Notes: a model not told the origin generated them from the letters alone. Shown: positions 36,719 to 45,880, counted from the stretch's first letter. The stretch: DNA of 64,000 nucleotides from Streptomyces sp. cg36 (GCF_041080675.1 NZ_CP163520.1:7035501-7099500); one strand, 5' to 3'. Made by a program: numbers and translations.

Positions 36719-37129
36719 TCACACCTTCCGGTAGGCGTACGCCTCCGCCGCTGCCGCCGCCACCGCGTCCAGATCCGCCCCCGCCGAGGCGCTCACCACC
36801 GCGGCCACCGCGCCCTCGACGAACGGCGCGTCCAGCAGCAGGGTGTCCCGCGGCAGCCCGTCGCCCTCGGCGAGCAGCGCCTTCACGGTGAGCACCGCGC
36901 TGCCCAGGTCGGCCAGGACCGCCACGCCCGCGCCCCGGTCCACCTCCGCCGCCGCTCGCGCGACCAGCTCGGAGCTGGTGCCGAGGCCGCCGTCCGGGGT
37001 GCCGCCCGCGGCGGCCACCGGGGCCGTCGGCCCGCCGCCCGCCAGGCCCGCCGCCAGCTCCGCGACCGCGGCGGCGACCGCCGCGCTGTGGGAGACCAGC
37101 ACGATCCCCACCGGTCCGCCCCCGCTCAC
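36719..37129 (-). CDS. dhaM: PTS-dependent dihydroxyacetone kinase, phosphotransfer subunit DhaM
   Basis: 136 residues. An EIIA-mannose-like domain (GIVLVSHSAAVAAAVAELA) with the histidine of VSHS as phosphorylated residue. It passes phosphate from PTS HPr to the ADP bound on DhaL. This is the short, single-domain actinobacterial form; the E. coli protein is much longer. Its ATG overlaps the dhaL stop (ATGA). Confidence 0.93.
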   Translation of the reverse strand: MSGGGPVGIVLVSHSAAVAAAVAELAAGLAGGGPTAPVAAAGGTPDGGLGTSSELVARAAAEVDRGAGVAVLADLGSAVLTVKALLAEGDGLPRDTLLLDAPFVEGAVAAVVSASAGADLDAVAAAAAEAYAYRKV

Positions 37130-37722
37130 CCGGCCGCCCCTTCCAGCGCGCCCATCAGCAGCGCCGCCGAGGTGGCGCCCGGGTCCTGGTGGCCGATCGA
37201 GCGCTCACCGAGATAGCTGGCCCTGCCCTTGCGCGCCCGCAGGGGCACGGTCGCCAGGGCGCCCGCCTCGGCCGCCTCCCGGGCCGCCGCGAACGACTCG
37301 TGGAGCGCCTCGGCCGAGGGCAGCAGCGCGTCCAGCATGGTCTTGTCCCCGGCCACGGCCCCGCCGAGCCGCCCCACCGCCGCCACGCCCGCGCCCAGCG
37401 CCCCGGCGAGCTGCTCCCGGTCGACCTCGGCGGCCTCCCCGAGCGCCTTGCCGGTGGCGCGCAGCAGCGTCCCGTACAACGGTCCCGAGGCGCCGCCCAC
37501 GGTCGAGATCAACTGGCGTCCGGCGAGCGCGAGCACGGCGCCGGGCGTGCCGGGCTCCTCCTTGTCCAGGACGGCGGTCACGGCGGCGAAGCCGCGCTGG
37601 AGGTTGGCGCCGTGGTCGGCGTCGCCGATGGCCGAGTCCAGTTCGGTCAGCCGTCCCGCCTCCCGGTCGACGGCCGCCGCCGCGGCGGCCATCCAGCGGC
37701 GAAAGAACGCGGCATCGAGCAC
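37126..37722 (-). CDS. dhaL: dihydroxyacetone kinase subunit DhaL
   Basis: 198 residues from GTG 37722, preceded by GAGGAGG; an ATG at 37770 lacks such a site. The ADP-binding motif region DSAIGDADHGANLQRGF holds the Mg-binding aspartates; VGGASGPLYGTLL and KGRASYLGERSIGHQDPG complete the family pattern. It transfers phosphate to dihydroxyacetone on DhaK. Middle gene of dhaK-dhaL-dhaM. Confidence 0.94.
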   Translation of the reverse strand: MLDAAFFRRWMAAAAAAVDREAGRLTELDSAIGDADHGANLQRGFAAVTAVLDKEEPGTPGAVLALAGRQLISTVGGASGPLYGTLLRATGKALGEAAEVDREQLAGALGAGVAAVGRLGGAVAGDKTMLDALLPSAEALHESFAAAREAAEAGALATVPLRARKGRASYLGERSIGHQDPGATSAALLMGALEGAAG

Positions 37723-37774
37723 TTGCCCTCCTCGGGGGTACGTACGGACGGGCGGCGGGGGAGCGGCCACCGGA

Positions 37775-38767
37775 TCAGCATCCCCACCGCAGTGCGGGCG
37801 TGCACACCGGGGCGTCCCACAGCCGCAGCAGCTCCTCGTCGGCCTGGCACAGCGTCACCGAGGCGCCCGCCATGTCGAGCGAGGTCACATAGTCGCCCAC
37901 CAGTGTGCGCGCCACCGGGACGCCCCGCTCGGCCAGCACCCGGTGCACCTCGGCGTTGAACCCGTACAGCTCCAGGAGCGGGGTCGCCCCCATGCCGTTG
38001 ACCAGGAGGAGCACCGGACCGGTCGGGTTCAGGTCGGTCAGGACCGCGTCGACGGCGAAGTCGGCGATCTCCCGCGAGGTCATCATCGCCCGCCGCTCCC
38101 GGCCGGGTTCACCGTGGATGCCGACGCCCAACTCCAGCTCACCCGGCGGCAGTTCGAAGGTGGGGCTGCCCTTGGCCGGGGTGCTGCAGGCGGCCAGCGC
38201 CACCCCGAAGCTGCGCGAACCCGCGTTCACCCGGCGGCCGACGTCCGCCACCCGCTCCAGCGGCCACCCCTCCTCGGCCGCCGCCCCCGCGATCTTCTCC
38301 ACGAACAGGGTGGCCCCCGTGCCGCGCCGCCCCGCCGTGTACAGACTGTCGGTGACGGCCACGTCGTCGTCGACCAGCACCCTGGCGACCTGGATGCCCT
38401 CGTCCTCGGCCAGCTCGGCCGCCATGTCGAAGTTGAGGACGTCGCCGGTGTAGTTCTTCACCACGAACAGGACCCCGGCCCCGCTGTCCACGGCCGCCGC
38501 CGCCTTCACCATCTGGTCGGGCACCGGCGAGGTGAACACCTCCCCGGGACAGGCGGCGCTGAGCATGCCGCGCCCCACGAACCCGCCGTGCAGCGGCTCG
38601 TGCCCCGACCCGCCGCCCGAGACGAGGGCCACCTTCCCGGCGACCGGCGCGTCCCGGCGCAGGACCACCCGGGCCGCCACGTCGACCGTCAGCTCCGGAT
38701 GCGCCGCCGCCATTCCCCGCAGGGCGTCCGCCACCACGGTCTCGGCCACGTTGATCAGCATCTTCAT
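37775..38767 (-). CDS. dhaK: dihydroxyacetone kinase subunit DhaK
   Basis: 330 residues from ATG 38767 (GGGAGG upstream). Binds dihydroxyacetone covalently through H218 in GVGIHGEPG; GGGSGHEPLHGGFVGRGML and VKNYTGDVLNFDMA are the family signatures. First gene of the dha operon, 52 bp before dhaL. The system funnels dihydroxyacetone into glycolysis as its phosphate. No DhaR-type regulator is adjacent. Confidence 0.95.
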   Translation of the reverse strand: MKMLINVAETVVADALRGMAAAHPELTVDVAARVVLRRDAPVAGKVALVSGGGSGHEPLHGGFVGRGMLSAACPGEVFTSPVPDQMVKAAAAVDSGAGVLFVVKNYTGDVLNFDMAAELAEDEGIQVARVLVDDDVAVTDSLYTAGRRGTGATLFVEKIAGAAAEEGWPLERVADVGRRVNAGSRSFGVALAACSTPAKGSPTFELPPGELELGVGIHGEPGRERRAMMTSREIADFAVDAVLTDLNPTGPVLLLVNGMGATPLLELYGFNAEVHRVLAERGVPVARTLVGDYVTSLDMAGASVTLCQADEELLRLWDAPVCTPALRWGC

Positions 38768-38966
38768 GGGTGCCTCCCAGCTCCCGGCGAGATCCACGAC
38801 AAGGACGAGACATACCCCTTCCGCCGGCATCCCACCGGCTTCCCGGCGTCCGGGGCGAGCCGGGCGGAAACGGTTCACCGGGCGCGGCGGCGGTAGAGGC
38901 ACGGCCCGCCACGGCCGCCGGGCGTCGCTACCGGCATTCGTGATCATCTCGGGCAGGATGACGGCC

Positions 38967-40001
38967 ATGGTCTTCTTGGTCGTACGGGCCCGGCTCGGGC
39001 TGGTTTCGCTGACTGCCGGGGCGCTCCTGCTGGCGGGCGGTGCGGACGCCCGGGCCGCGGGTCCGCCGCCCGCGCCGCCGCACCGGACCGCCGCCCCCGA
39101 CGGCTCCGGCTGGTCCGACGCGGACGCCCTCGGGTTCTGGACGCCCGACCGCATCCACTCCGCCACCGACCCGGCCCGCCCGGCGCGGCCCGGCGCCGGG
39201 GGAGCGCCCGGCACACCGGGGCCGCCCGGCCTCCCCGTGACCGCGCCCGGCATGCCGAGCGCCGAGCACATCTCGGGGCTCGCCTCCGTCGGCGTCCTGT
39301 TCACCACCTCCGGCGCCGACCCGACCACCGGTGAGCTGCGCTCCCACCAGTGCTCGGCGGCGGTGGTGGAGAGCGGGAGAGGCGATCTGATCCTGACGGC
39401 CGGTCACTGCGCGGGCAGACGGGCCGTGTTCGTGCCGCAGTACCGCGCGGAGGACGAACTGGCCGACCAGCCGCACGGGTTCTACCGGGTCCTGGACTGG
39501 TACGTGGACAACCGGTACGTCCGCAACGGCAAGGGGGCCGCCTCCGACCTCGACTACGCCTTCGCGCGGCTCGCGCCCGCGCCCGGCGGCGGCGGTGTCC
39601 AGGCGGAGGTCGGCGCCAACCACCTGGCCCGTACGGCCGGTTACCGCCAGGACGTGACGATGGTGGGCTACCCCCGGGTCGGCCGCAATCCGAGCGACCT
39701 GCCGGTGCGGTGCGCGGCGCGCTCCGGGCCGCTGCAGGGGTTCCGGCAGATGCGGGTGGAGTGCGCCGGGATGTGGGGCGGCGTCTCCGGCGGGCCGTGG
39801 TTCTCCGACGTCGACTGGGACGCCGGGACCGGCGAGATCATCGGCAACGTGGGCGGCTACAACGGCGGCGGCATGGACGTGCCGGAGTCCGACCCCCGCT
39901 ACCACCAGATCACCTACAGCCCGGTCCACGGCGACCGGTTCTTCCAGCTCTACTCCGACGCCCAGAACGGGCGGCGCCCGCAGTACGGCCCGTACCAGTA
40001 G
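38967..40001 (+). CDS. secreted trypsin-like serine protease
   Basis: 344 residues if ATG 38967 is used (GGCAGGATG lies at proper distance); ATG 38958 would be only 3 residues longer, and a GTG at 38940 is possible. Signal peptide ends near ARAAG. A Pro/Gly-rich propeptide of about 75 residues follows. The chymotrypsin fold shows histidine in LTAGHCAG, aspartate in SDLDYAFARL and serine in WGGVSGGPWF. Related to V8-like and trypsin-like peptidases of Streptomyces. Divergent from the dha operon. Confidence 0.88.
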   Translation: MVFLVVRARLGLVSLTAGALLLAGGADARAAGPPPAPPHRTAAPDGSGWSDADALGFWTPDRIHSATDPARPARPGAGGAPGTPGPPGLPVTAPGMPSAEHISGLASVGVLFTTSGADPTTGELRSHQCSAAVVESGRGDLILTAGHCAGRRAVFVPQYRAEDELADQPHGFYRVLDWYVDNRYVRNGKGAASDLDYAFARLAPAPGGGGVQAEVGANHLARTAGYRQDVTMVGYPRVGRNPSDLPVRCAARSGPLQGFRQMRVECAGMWGGVSGGPWFSDVDWDAGTGEIIGNVGGYNGGGMDVPESDPRYHQITYSPVHGDRFFQLYSDAQNGRRPQYGPYQ

Positions 40002-40042
40002 CCGCAGGGCCGTAACGGCACGCGCGCGAGGGCGAACTGGGC

Positions 40043-40083
40043 GGACGGCGGGCGGAGCCGGAGAACCGGTCCGCCCGCCGTCC
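40043..40083. terminator. bidirectional terminator
   Basis: GGACGGCGGGCGGA (40043-40056) pairs exactly with TCCGCCCGCCGTCC (40070-40083). The stem continues as CCGG/CCGG around an AGAA tetraloop, with one bulged G at 40057. It lies between the convergent protease and oxidase genes. Confidence 0.8.
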
Positions 40084-40237
40084 TGGCCGCGCCGCGGCCC
40101 GCTGCCATGGGTACCCTCCGGGCTGCCTGGCGGGGGCGCAGGAGCCAGCAGGGGGCGGGGTCGCGACACGGCCGTACCAGGGGGCGGGGACGCTCCGGGA
40201 GGACTCCCGGCGGGCCCCCGCCGTCCGGCCGTGGGCC

Positions 40238-41695
40238 TCAGACGACCTGCATCGTCGCCATCATGCCCATCGACGCGTGGTCGAACATGTGGCAGTGGTA
40301 GACGTACTTGCCGCGGTAGCCGGTGAAGGTGGCCTGCACCTTCACCTTCTCGCCGGGCATCAGCCGGACCGTGTCCTTGAGCCCGGTCTCGGGCCCGGAC
40401 GTCACGGGTACGCCGTTGCGCTCCAGCACCCGGAACTGCACCAGGTGGATGTGGAAGTTGTGCGGCACCCGCTGGTTGACGTTGGAGACCGTCCACACCT
40501 CGGTGTCGCCGTACTTGATGGTGTTGTCGACGCGGTCCGGGTCGTAGACCTTCTCGTCGATGTACCCCATGCCGTCCGCGCTGTTCTCGTCCACGCGCAG
40601 CACGACGTTGCGGCTGACGGTCGGCGTCGGCAGCGCGGGCAGCGTCCGCAGCCGCGCGGGCACCCGGCTGTAGTCCGCGGCCTTGTGGGTCACCCGGAAC
40701 TGCAGGACCGGCGTCGGGGGCACGCCCGCGGGCACGCCCTCCGTGTTGACGAGCTCGAAGGTGGTGCCCACCGGGAACTTGGAGAAGTCGACGACGACGT
40801 CGGCGCGCTCGCCGGTCGTCAGCGAGATCGTGTCGGTGGTCAGCGGGGCCTCCAGCAGACCGCCGTCCCCGCCGATCTGCTGGACGGTGGCGCCGTTGGA
40901 GAACTTCAGGGTGAAGAACTTCATGTTGGCCGTGTTGTACAGCCGGAAGCGGTACTTGCGCGCCGCCACCTCGAAGTACGGCCACGCCTTGCCGTTGGCG
41001 AGGATGACGTTGCGGCCCCGGAAGTCGTTCATCTGGTAGACGAGCTGGCCGTCCGCGTCGAACCGGGCGTCGCGGATCGCGATCGGGATGTCGTAGGCGC
41101 CGGACGGCAGCCCCAGCTCCTTCTCGGGCAGGTCCATCAGCGTGTAGAACCCGGTCAGCCCGCGGAAGACGTTCTCCGACTCGATGTGGTGCGCGTGGTC
41201 GTGGAACCACAGGTTCGCGTTGGGCTGGCTGTTCGGGTACGTGTACGTCTTCTCGTTGCCGCCCGGCTGGATCAGGTCCATCGGCGTGCCGTCGCTGGAC
41301 TCCGGGACGTGGCCGCCGTGGAGGTGGATCGAGGCCGGCGTGGGCAGGTCGTTCTTCTGCGTCACCACCACGCGGTGGCCGGAGCACGCCTTGATCCACG
41401 GGCCGGGCCAGTGGCCGTCGAAGGTGCGGACGGTGGTCTGCAGACCGGGGATGATCTCGGTCTGCACCTCCTTCATCTCAAAGCTGTAGTACGAGGTGGT
41501 GCCCGATATCCGGTCCGGACGCGTGACCTCGGGGACGATCATCTCCTGGGTGAACTTGGGGATGGTCGTCGGGTCGATGTCCGTCGCGGTCTGGGCCTGT
41601 GCCTCGCTGCCCAGCGCGGGAAGCAGCAGCCCCGCGCCCCCCACGGCACCGGTCAGCGCCACGCCGGCCTTCATGGCATTCCTGCGTGTGATCAT
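40238..41695 (-). CDS. multicopper oxidase, CotA/phenoxazinone-synthase-like, Tat-exported
   Basis: 485 residues from ATG 41695 (GGGAGAG upstream). Twin-arginine signal ITRRNAMKAGVAL. Copper ligands appear in order as HLHGGHVPESSDG, WFHDHAHHIE, PHNFHIHLVQF and YHCHMFDHASMGM; the last gives the type-1 Cys, His and axial Met. Three-domain laccase. Such enzymes oxidise phenols or metals using oxygen. The gene stands alone. Confidence 0.93.
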   Translation of the reverse strand: MITRRNAMKAGVALTGAVGGAGLLLPALGSEAQAQTATDIDPTTIPKFTQEMIVPEVTRPDRISGTTSYYSFEMKEVQTEIIPGLQTTVRTFDGHWPGPWIKACSGHRVVVTQKNDLPTPASIHLHGGHVPESSDGTPMDLIQPGGNEKTYTYPNSQPNANLWFHDHAHHIESENVFRGLTGFYTLMDLPEKELGLPSGAYDIPIAIRDARFDADGQLVYQMNDFRGRNVILANGKAWPYFEVAARKYRFRLYNTANMKFFTLKFSNGATVQQIGGDGGLLEAPLTTDTISLTTGERADVVVDFSKFPVGTTFELVNTEGVPAGVPPTPVLQFRVTHKAADYSRVPARLRTLPALPTPTVSRNVVLRVDENSADGMGYIDEKVYDPDRVDNTIKYGDTEVWTVSNVNQRVPHNFHIHLVQFRVLERNGVPVTSGPETGLKDTVRLMPGEKVKVQATFTGYRGKYVYHCHMFDHASMGMMATMQVV

Positions 41696-42158
41696 CAAAA
41701 ACTCTCCCAGCGAGACATGCTGAGGACGCCCCCGCGGCGCCCTGGCAGTGGTCGTGCGGGCGGCGTGCGGGCATCCCGCAGGCGCCGCCGGCCCGTCACG
41801 CGGTCCGGCGAGTGGGTCGGCTCGCCGCCGCCTGACCGGCAGTCCCGGGGAACAGCCCCACCTGGTACATGAAGTCCGGCCTCGGGGTGATGCGTCTGGA
41901 ACGGCACCCCTCCGGGGTGGGGCCCGGTGCGGCGCAGTAGATCTTGGCTCTAGTCTTCCGGCGCCGCAGTGGCCGAACAAGACACTCTGGTTTCAGGGTT
42001 GTGTCAGATTTCGCAAATTACTTGCCAGTTGTGCAGGACCTCTGGCAACCGAACGTCAGACTCCGTCAGGTGCCCGAGGATGGGCCCCGCGAGGGCCGGG
42101 AGCTATCGTGAGAAGTCCGGATCGTTCAAGTGTCCGGATCGTGGGGGAGGGTCGGGCC
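41696..42158. other. divergent intergenic region, oxidase / NfeD-flotillin
   Basis: It separates the oxidase start (41695) from the NfeD-like gene (42159). It holds a 6-bp stem CACCCC/GGGGTG at 41905-41919, a perfect 7-bp inverted repeat TTGCCAG (42022-42028) / CTGGCAA (42042-42048) in an AT-richer stretch, and a direct repeat GTCCGGATCGT at 42115-42125 and 42132-42142, just before the NfeD ribosome site. The last two are operator candidates. No gene seen. Confidence 0.5.
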
Positions 42159-42401
42159 ATGGAGCGGGACGACGCCGTGATCGGCTGCGTCGGGGAGGTG
42201 CTGGTGGGCATCCGCGGGACGGACGGCCCCGGCGAGGTCCTGGTGCGCGTCCGGGGCGGCTCGGAGACCTTCCTCGCCTGGGCCCAGGAGCCGTTGCCGC
42301 GCGGGGCCAGGGTCCTCGTCGTGGAATCCCGCGGCACCCGCCAGGTCGATGTGATCGAGTGGGCCGACCCACTGGAGGCGCTGGGCCTCGACGCCGGCTG
42401 A
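42159..42401 (+). CDS. small NfeD-like OB-fold protein
   Basis: 80 residues from ATG 42159 with GGGGGAGG upstream. The sequence VGEVLVGIRGTDGPGEVLVR, then FLAWAQEPLPRGARVLVVES, has the spacing of the OB-fold C-terminal domain of NfeD proteins, without a membrane part. It starts 39 bp before the flotillin gene, the usual partner of NfeD. Confidence 0.75.
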   Translation: MERDDAVIGCVGEVLVGIRGTDGPGEVLVRVRGGSETFLAWAQEPLPRGARVLVVESRGTRQVDVIEWADPLEALGLDAG

Positions 42402-42440
42402 CGGCCGGAGCACAAGAACAGCAGAAGCAGGGAGACCAGG

Positions 42441-43688
42441 ATGTTCGGTTACCGCGTTCCCGCCCCCGACGAGGCGATGCTCATCTCGGGCGGCAGACGG
42501 GGCCTCGGGGGAGCGCCGTTCCGGGTGGTGACCGGCCACGGCAAGTTCGTGCTCCCCATCTTCCGCAAGACCCGGTTCCTCACCCTCGCCATGTGCGAGT
42601 CCGAGGTCACCGAGACCTGTGTGACCCGCCAGGGCATCGCGCTCACCGTCCGCGCCGTCATCGCCTTCAAGGTCGGCAACGACACCGAGTCCATCGTCAA
42701 CGCCGGTCAGCGCTTCCTCTCCGACCAGGACCAGATGTCGGTGCTCACCGGTCGCATCTTCGCCGGTCACCTGCGGGCGATCATCGGCTCCATGACCGTC
42801 GAGGAGATCGTCACCGAGCGGCAGAAACTGGCCGCCGAGGTCCTGGACACCTCCAAGTCGGAGATGGCCAAGATCGGGCTGATCGTCGACTCGCTCCAGA
42901 TCCAGTCGATCGACGACGGCGACACCGGCTACATCGCCGCCATGTCCGCCCCGCACAAGGCCGCCATCCAGCGCCAGGCCCAGATCGCCCAGGCCCAGGC
43001 CAACCAGGCCGCCGTGGAGGCCGAGCAGGCCGCCGCCCGCAACCAGGCGGAGTACGCGCGCCAGACCGCCGTCGTCCAGGCCGAGTACTCGGCCGAGGTC
43101 GACCGCGCCCAGGCCCAGGCCGCCCAGGCCGGACCGCTCGCCCAGGCCCACGCCCAGCAGGAGGTGCTGGCCGCGCAGACCGAACTCGCCCTGCGCCAGG
43201 CCAAGCTGCGCCAGCAGCAGCTGGTGGCCGAGATCGTCAAGCCCGCCGAGGCCGAGGCCGAACGGATCCGGGTCCTCGCCGTGGCCGAGGCCGAGCGGAT
43301 GAGGATCCAGGCCGCGGCGGCGGCCTCGCACGACCGGGTCGCCCTCGACCGGATGCTGATCGACCAGCTGCCCCAGATCGTCAAGGAGGCCGCGGGCGGC
43401 CTCGCGGGCGCCAACGTCAACGTGCTGAACGGGGCCGACGGCCTCGGCGAGATCGCGGCCGGCCTGGTCGGCCAGGGCCTCACGATCCTCGACTCGGTCC
43501 GGCAGAACCTGAGCGGATCCGGCCAGTCCACCGAGAAGGGCGCGGGTCCGGACAGGCCGGGCGGGCCGCTGGAACTGCGCGGATACCTCACCACCCCCGG
43601 TCAGCGCACCGAGGGCGCGGCGCGCGAGCCGGGCAGCGGGAACGACCCGCAGGCCAGGCCCGGCGACGGCACCGTCGAGCTGGACTGA
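42441..43688 (+). CDS. flotillin/SPFH-domain protein
   Basis: 415 residues. SPFH (band 7) domain at about 20-190 (VVTGHGKFVLPIFRKTRFLTL, ESEVTETCVTRQGI), followed by a long Ala/Gln/Glu coiled coil at 190-310 (AEAERIRVLAVAEAERMRIQ) and a Gly/Ala tail (ADGLGEIAAGLVGQGLTIL). Flotillins scaffold ordered membrane patches; the N-terminal hairpin rather than a transmembrane helix would attach it. Operon with the NfeD-like gene. Confidence 0.9.
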   Translation: MFGYRVPAPDEAMLISGGRRGLGGAPFRVVTGHGKFVLPIFRKTRFLTLAMCESEVTETCVTRQGIALTVRAVIAFKVGNDTESIVNAGQRFLSDQDQMSVLTGRIFAGHLRAIIGSMTVEEIVTERQKLAAEVLDTSKSEMAKIGLIVDSLQIQSIDDGDTGYIAAMSAPHKAAIQRQAQIAQAQANQAAVEAEQAAARNQAEYARQTAVVQAEYSAEVDRAQAQAAQAGPLAQAHAQQEVLAAQTELALRQAKLRQQQLVAEIVKPAEAEAERIRVLAVAEAERMRIQAAAAASHDRVALDRMLIDQLPQIVKEAAGGLAGANVNVLNGADGLGEIAAGLVGQGLTILDSVRQNLSGSGQSTEKGAGPDRPGGPLELRGYLTTPGQRTEGAAREPGSGNDPQARPGDGTVELD

Positions 43689-43786
43689 CGCGTTCGGCGT
43701 CCCCCGATGGGCACGGATTGGTCAAGGCGCCACCGAGAAGGGTGAGAGGGGTGTCCTGCGGGTGAATCGTGCGCGAGGATGGGGTT

Positions 43787-44263
43787 ATGACCGCGGCCCA
43801 TCGCGCCATGGCTCAGTTGGAGACATGGCCGAATCTGGTAAGTGGCCCGCCCCGGTGCGCCGTTGGGCAAGCCTTCCGCACGGCGGAGTACGAGGTGGTG
43901 CACTTCCACTCCGACCACGCCGCAGATCTGCACCTCACCCACACCGCGATCGAACGGCTGCTGCCCGAACTGCGGCGCAGCAGCGCGATCCGGGTCACCC
44001 CCGGATCGGCCTGGCTGACCGTCCTGCTCGACTGCGACGCCGATGTCGAGCTGCTGCTCAGCCTGGTCAGCGTGGCGCTCAAGGCCCACGGTGACACCCG
44101 TCGCCGGCACCCGGGCACCCCCTGCGAGTGGTACGGCTCGGCGGTGCCCTCCCCGGCCGTCGCGGTCCCGGCGGGCGCCGCGCCGCCCGCCGCCCACGGG
44201 CTGGTCCCGGCCGCCCGGCGGGCCATGGGCCGGCTCCTCCCGCACGGCCACCGGCCGGACTGA
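43787..44263 (+). CDS. luciferase-domain (DUF5519-like) protein
   Basis: 158 residues from ATG 43787 (GAGG at 43776-43779); an ATG at 43769 is 6 residues earlier. The segment EYEVVHFHSDHAADLHLTHT with AIERLLPELRR matches the small actinobacterial proteins named luciferase family/DUF5519. HGDTRRRHPGTPCEWYG ends the domain. Biochemical role unknown. Confidence 0.65.
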   Translation: MTAAHRAMAQLETWPNLVSGPPRCAVGQAFRTAEYEVVHFHSDHAADLHLTHTAIERLLPELRRSSAIRVTPGSAWLTVLLDCDADVELLLSLVSVALKAHGDTRRRHPGTPCEWYGSAVPSPAVAVPAGAAPPAAHGLVPAARRAMGRLLPHGHRPD

Positions 44264-44286
44264 CCGGCCGCGCGTCCACCACCCCC

Positions 44287-44315
44287 GGGAACCTTCCCGG
44301 CCCCCCGCCCGACTG
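44287..44315 (+). promoter_or_regulatory. ECF-type promoter, copy 1 (before DJ-1/PfpI gene)
   Basis: GGGAACC (44287-44293), 16 nt, then CGACTG (44310-44315), followed by CTG as in copy 2. ECF sigma factors read an AAC-type -35 and a CGAC or CGTC -10. The start codon lies 55 bp downstream. Confidence 0.65.
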
Positions 44316-44369
44316 CTGAAGTGAGCCGCCCAACGCGGCAACCACCACAGCAGCAAGGGGTGTTGAACG

Positions 44370-45143
44370 ATGAATGCCGAGCACGGGCAGACCCGGCGCG
44401 GGGTCCTGCGCAGCGCCGTCGCGGGCGGCGTAGGGGCCGGACTCGCGGCCACCATCGGCGCGGGAACCCCCGCCCACGCCGCCGCGCCCCGCCGGATCCG
44501 CGTCGCGGTCCTGCTGTACGAAGGCGTCACCGCACTGGACGCGGTCGGCCCGTACGAAGTGCTGTGCCGGGTGCCCGACGTGCGGGTCACCATGGTGGCC
44601 AAGACGGCCGGACCGGTCCGCACCGACACCGGCGAACTGACCCTGGTCGCCGAGCGCGCACTGAGCGAGGTGCCGCGCGCCGAAGTGCTCCTGGTGCCCG
44701 GCGGCGGACAGCCCGGCGCACTCGACATGATGAAGGACACCGCCGTCCACGACTGGATCCGCCGCATCGACCGGCACTCCCTGTGGACCACGTCCGTGTG
44801 CACCGGCGCGCTGATCCTGGGCGCCGCCGGACTGCTCCGGGGCGTGCCCGCCGCCACCTACTGGGCGGCCCGCCCCATGCTCAAGGACTTCGGCGCCATC
44901 GACACCCCCGGACGGTTCGTCGAGAGCGGCAAGATCATCACGGCGGCCGGGGTCTCCGCGGGCATCGACATGGGACTCCACCTGGCCGCCCGCCTCTCCG
45001 ACGACCGGACCGCGCAGGCCATGCAGCTCGGCATCGAATACGACCCCCAGCCGCCCTACGACACCGGCTCGCCCGAGAAGGCCGACCCCGAACTGCGCAA
45101 ACTCGCCCTCAAGCTCCTCGACGACGCCGGCCGCGCCCGGTAG
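44370..45143 (+). CDS. Tat-exported DJ-1/PfpI family protein
   Basis: 257 residues. Twin-arginine signal QTRRGVLRSAVAGG, cleaved after about AHAAA. DJ-1/PfpI fold: VLLYEGVTALDAVGPYEVL, then [15 protein letters not shown], and the elbow cysteine C144 in TSVCTGALILGAAGLL. Cytosolic relatives are isonitrile hydratases, glyoxalases or the N-terminal parts of AraC-type regulators; an exported one is less usual. It is the first gene behind ECF promoter copy 1. Confidence 0.85.
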   Translation: MNAEHGQTRRGVLRSAVAGGVGAGLAATIGAGTPAHAAAPRRIRVAVLLYEGVTALDAVGPYEVLCRVPDVRVTMVAKTAGPVRTDTGELTLVAERALSEVPRAEVLLVPGGGQPGALDMMKDTAVHDWIRRIDRHSLWTTSVCTGALILGAAGLLRGVPAATYWAARPMLKDFGAIDTPGRFVESGKIITAAGVSAGIDMGLHLAARLSDDRTAQAMQLGIEYDPQPPYDTGSPEKADPELRKLALKLLDDAGRAR

Positions 45144-45175
45144 CGCGGCGCGTTCCGCGAAGAGCGCGCGCACCC

Positions 45176-45204
45176 GGGAACCAACCGGCCCCGCCTTCCG
45201 ACTG
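45176..45204 (+). promoter_or_regulatory. ECF-type promoter, copy 2 (before metal ABC operon)
   Basis: GGGAACC (45176-45182), 16 nt, then CGACTG (45199-45204). Both flanks match copy 1 (CC before, CTG after). The start codon of the ATPase is 26 bp downstream. Confidence 0.65.
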
Positions 45205-45229
45205 CTGTCGAGGAAGACGAGGAGGTGGG

Positions 45230-45880
45230 ATGGACGGTCTCGAAGTGCGGATGCGCGCCGTCGCGTGCCGCCACGGCCGGGTCGAGGCCGTGCGCGCGGT
45301 GGATCTGGACATCCCGGCAGGCGAACGGGTCGCCCTGACCGGGACCAACGGATCCGGCAAGACCACCCTGGTGCGGGCCGTGCTCGGACTGCACCGGCGC
45401 ACGACGGGCGACATCCTGGTCGGCGGACGGAACACCCGCACCGCCGCCGACTGGGCCTGGCGCCGCCGTGCCTGCGCCTGGATCCCGCAGAAGCCCGCCA
45501 CCGGCCGCTTCCCGCTCCTCGCGGGCGAGCTGCTGGCCAGCAGCGGCGCCCCCGCCGAAGCGGCGGACGCGGCGGCCAGGCTCGGGGTCGCCGCGATGGC
45601 CCGGCGCCCCCTGCACACCCTCTCCGGCGGCCAGCTCCAGCGGATGTACCTGGCCCGCGCGGTCGGCTGCGTCGCCGCCGGAGCGGGCGTGCTCCTGGCC
45701 GACGAACCCACCGCGGCACTGGACTTCGCCGGTCAGGAGGAGGCCGCCGACGTGCTGCTCTCCCTGCCCGTCACCCTGATCGTCGTCACCCATGACCGGG
45801 CGCTGGCCGACCGCTGCGAACGCGTCCTCGAAATGGCCGCGGGCCACCTGCGCGAAGCCTCCCGGGACGGCCGCCGATGA
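45230..45880 (+). CDS. metal ABC transporter ATPase
   Basis: 216 residues from ATG 45230 (GAGGAGGTGGG upstream). Walker A GTNGSGKTTL, signature LSGGQLQRMYLARA, Walker B GVLLADEPTAALD and switch VVTHD. It powers the permease encoded next, with which it overlaps by 4 bp (ATGA). Gene order and partners indicate a zinc/manganese-type importer. Confidence 0.9.
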   Translation: MDGLEVRMRAVACRHGRVEAVRAVDLDIPAGERVALTGTNGSGKTTLVRAVLGLHRRTTGDILVGGRNTRTAADWAWRRRACAWIPQKPATGRFPLLAGELLASSGAPAEAADAAARLGVAAMARRPLHTLSGGQLQRMYLARAVGCVAAGAGVLLADEPTAALDFAGQEEAADVLLSLPVTLIVVTHDRALADRCERVLEMAAGHLREASRDGRR

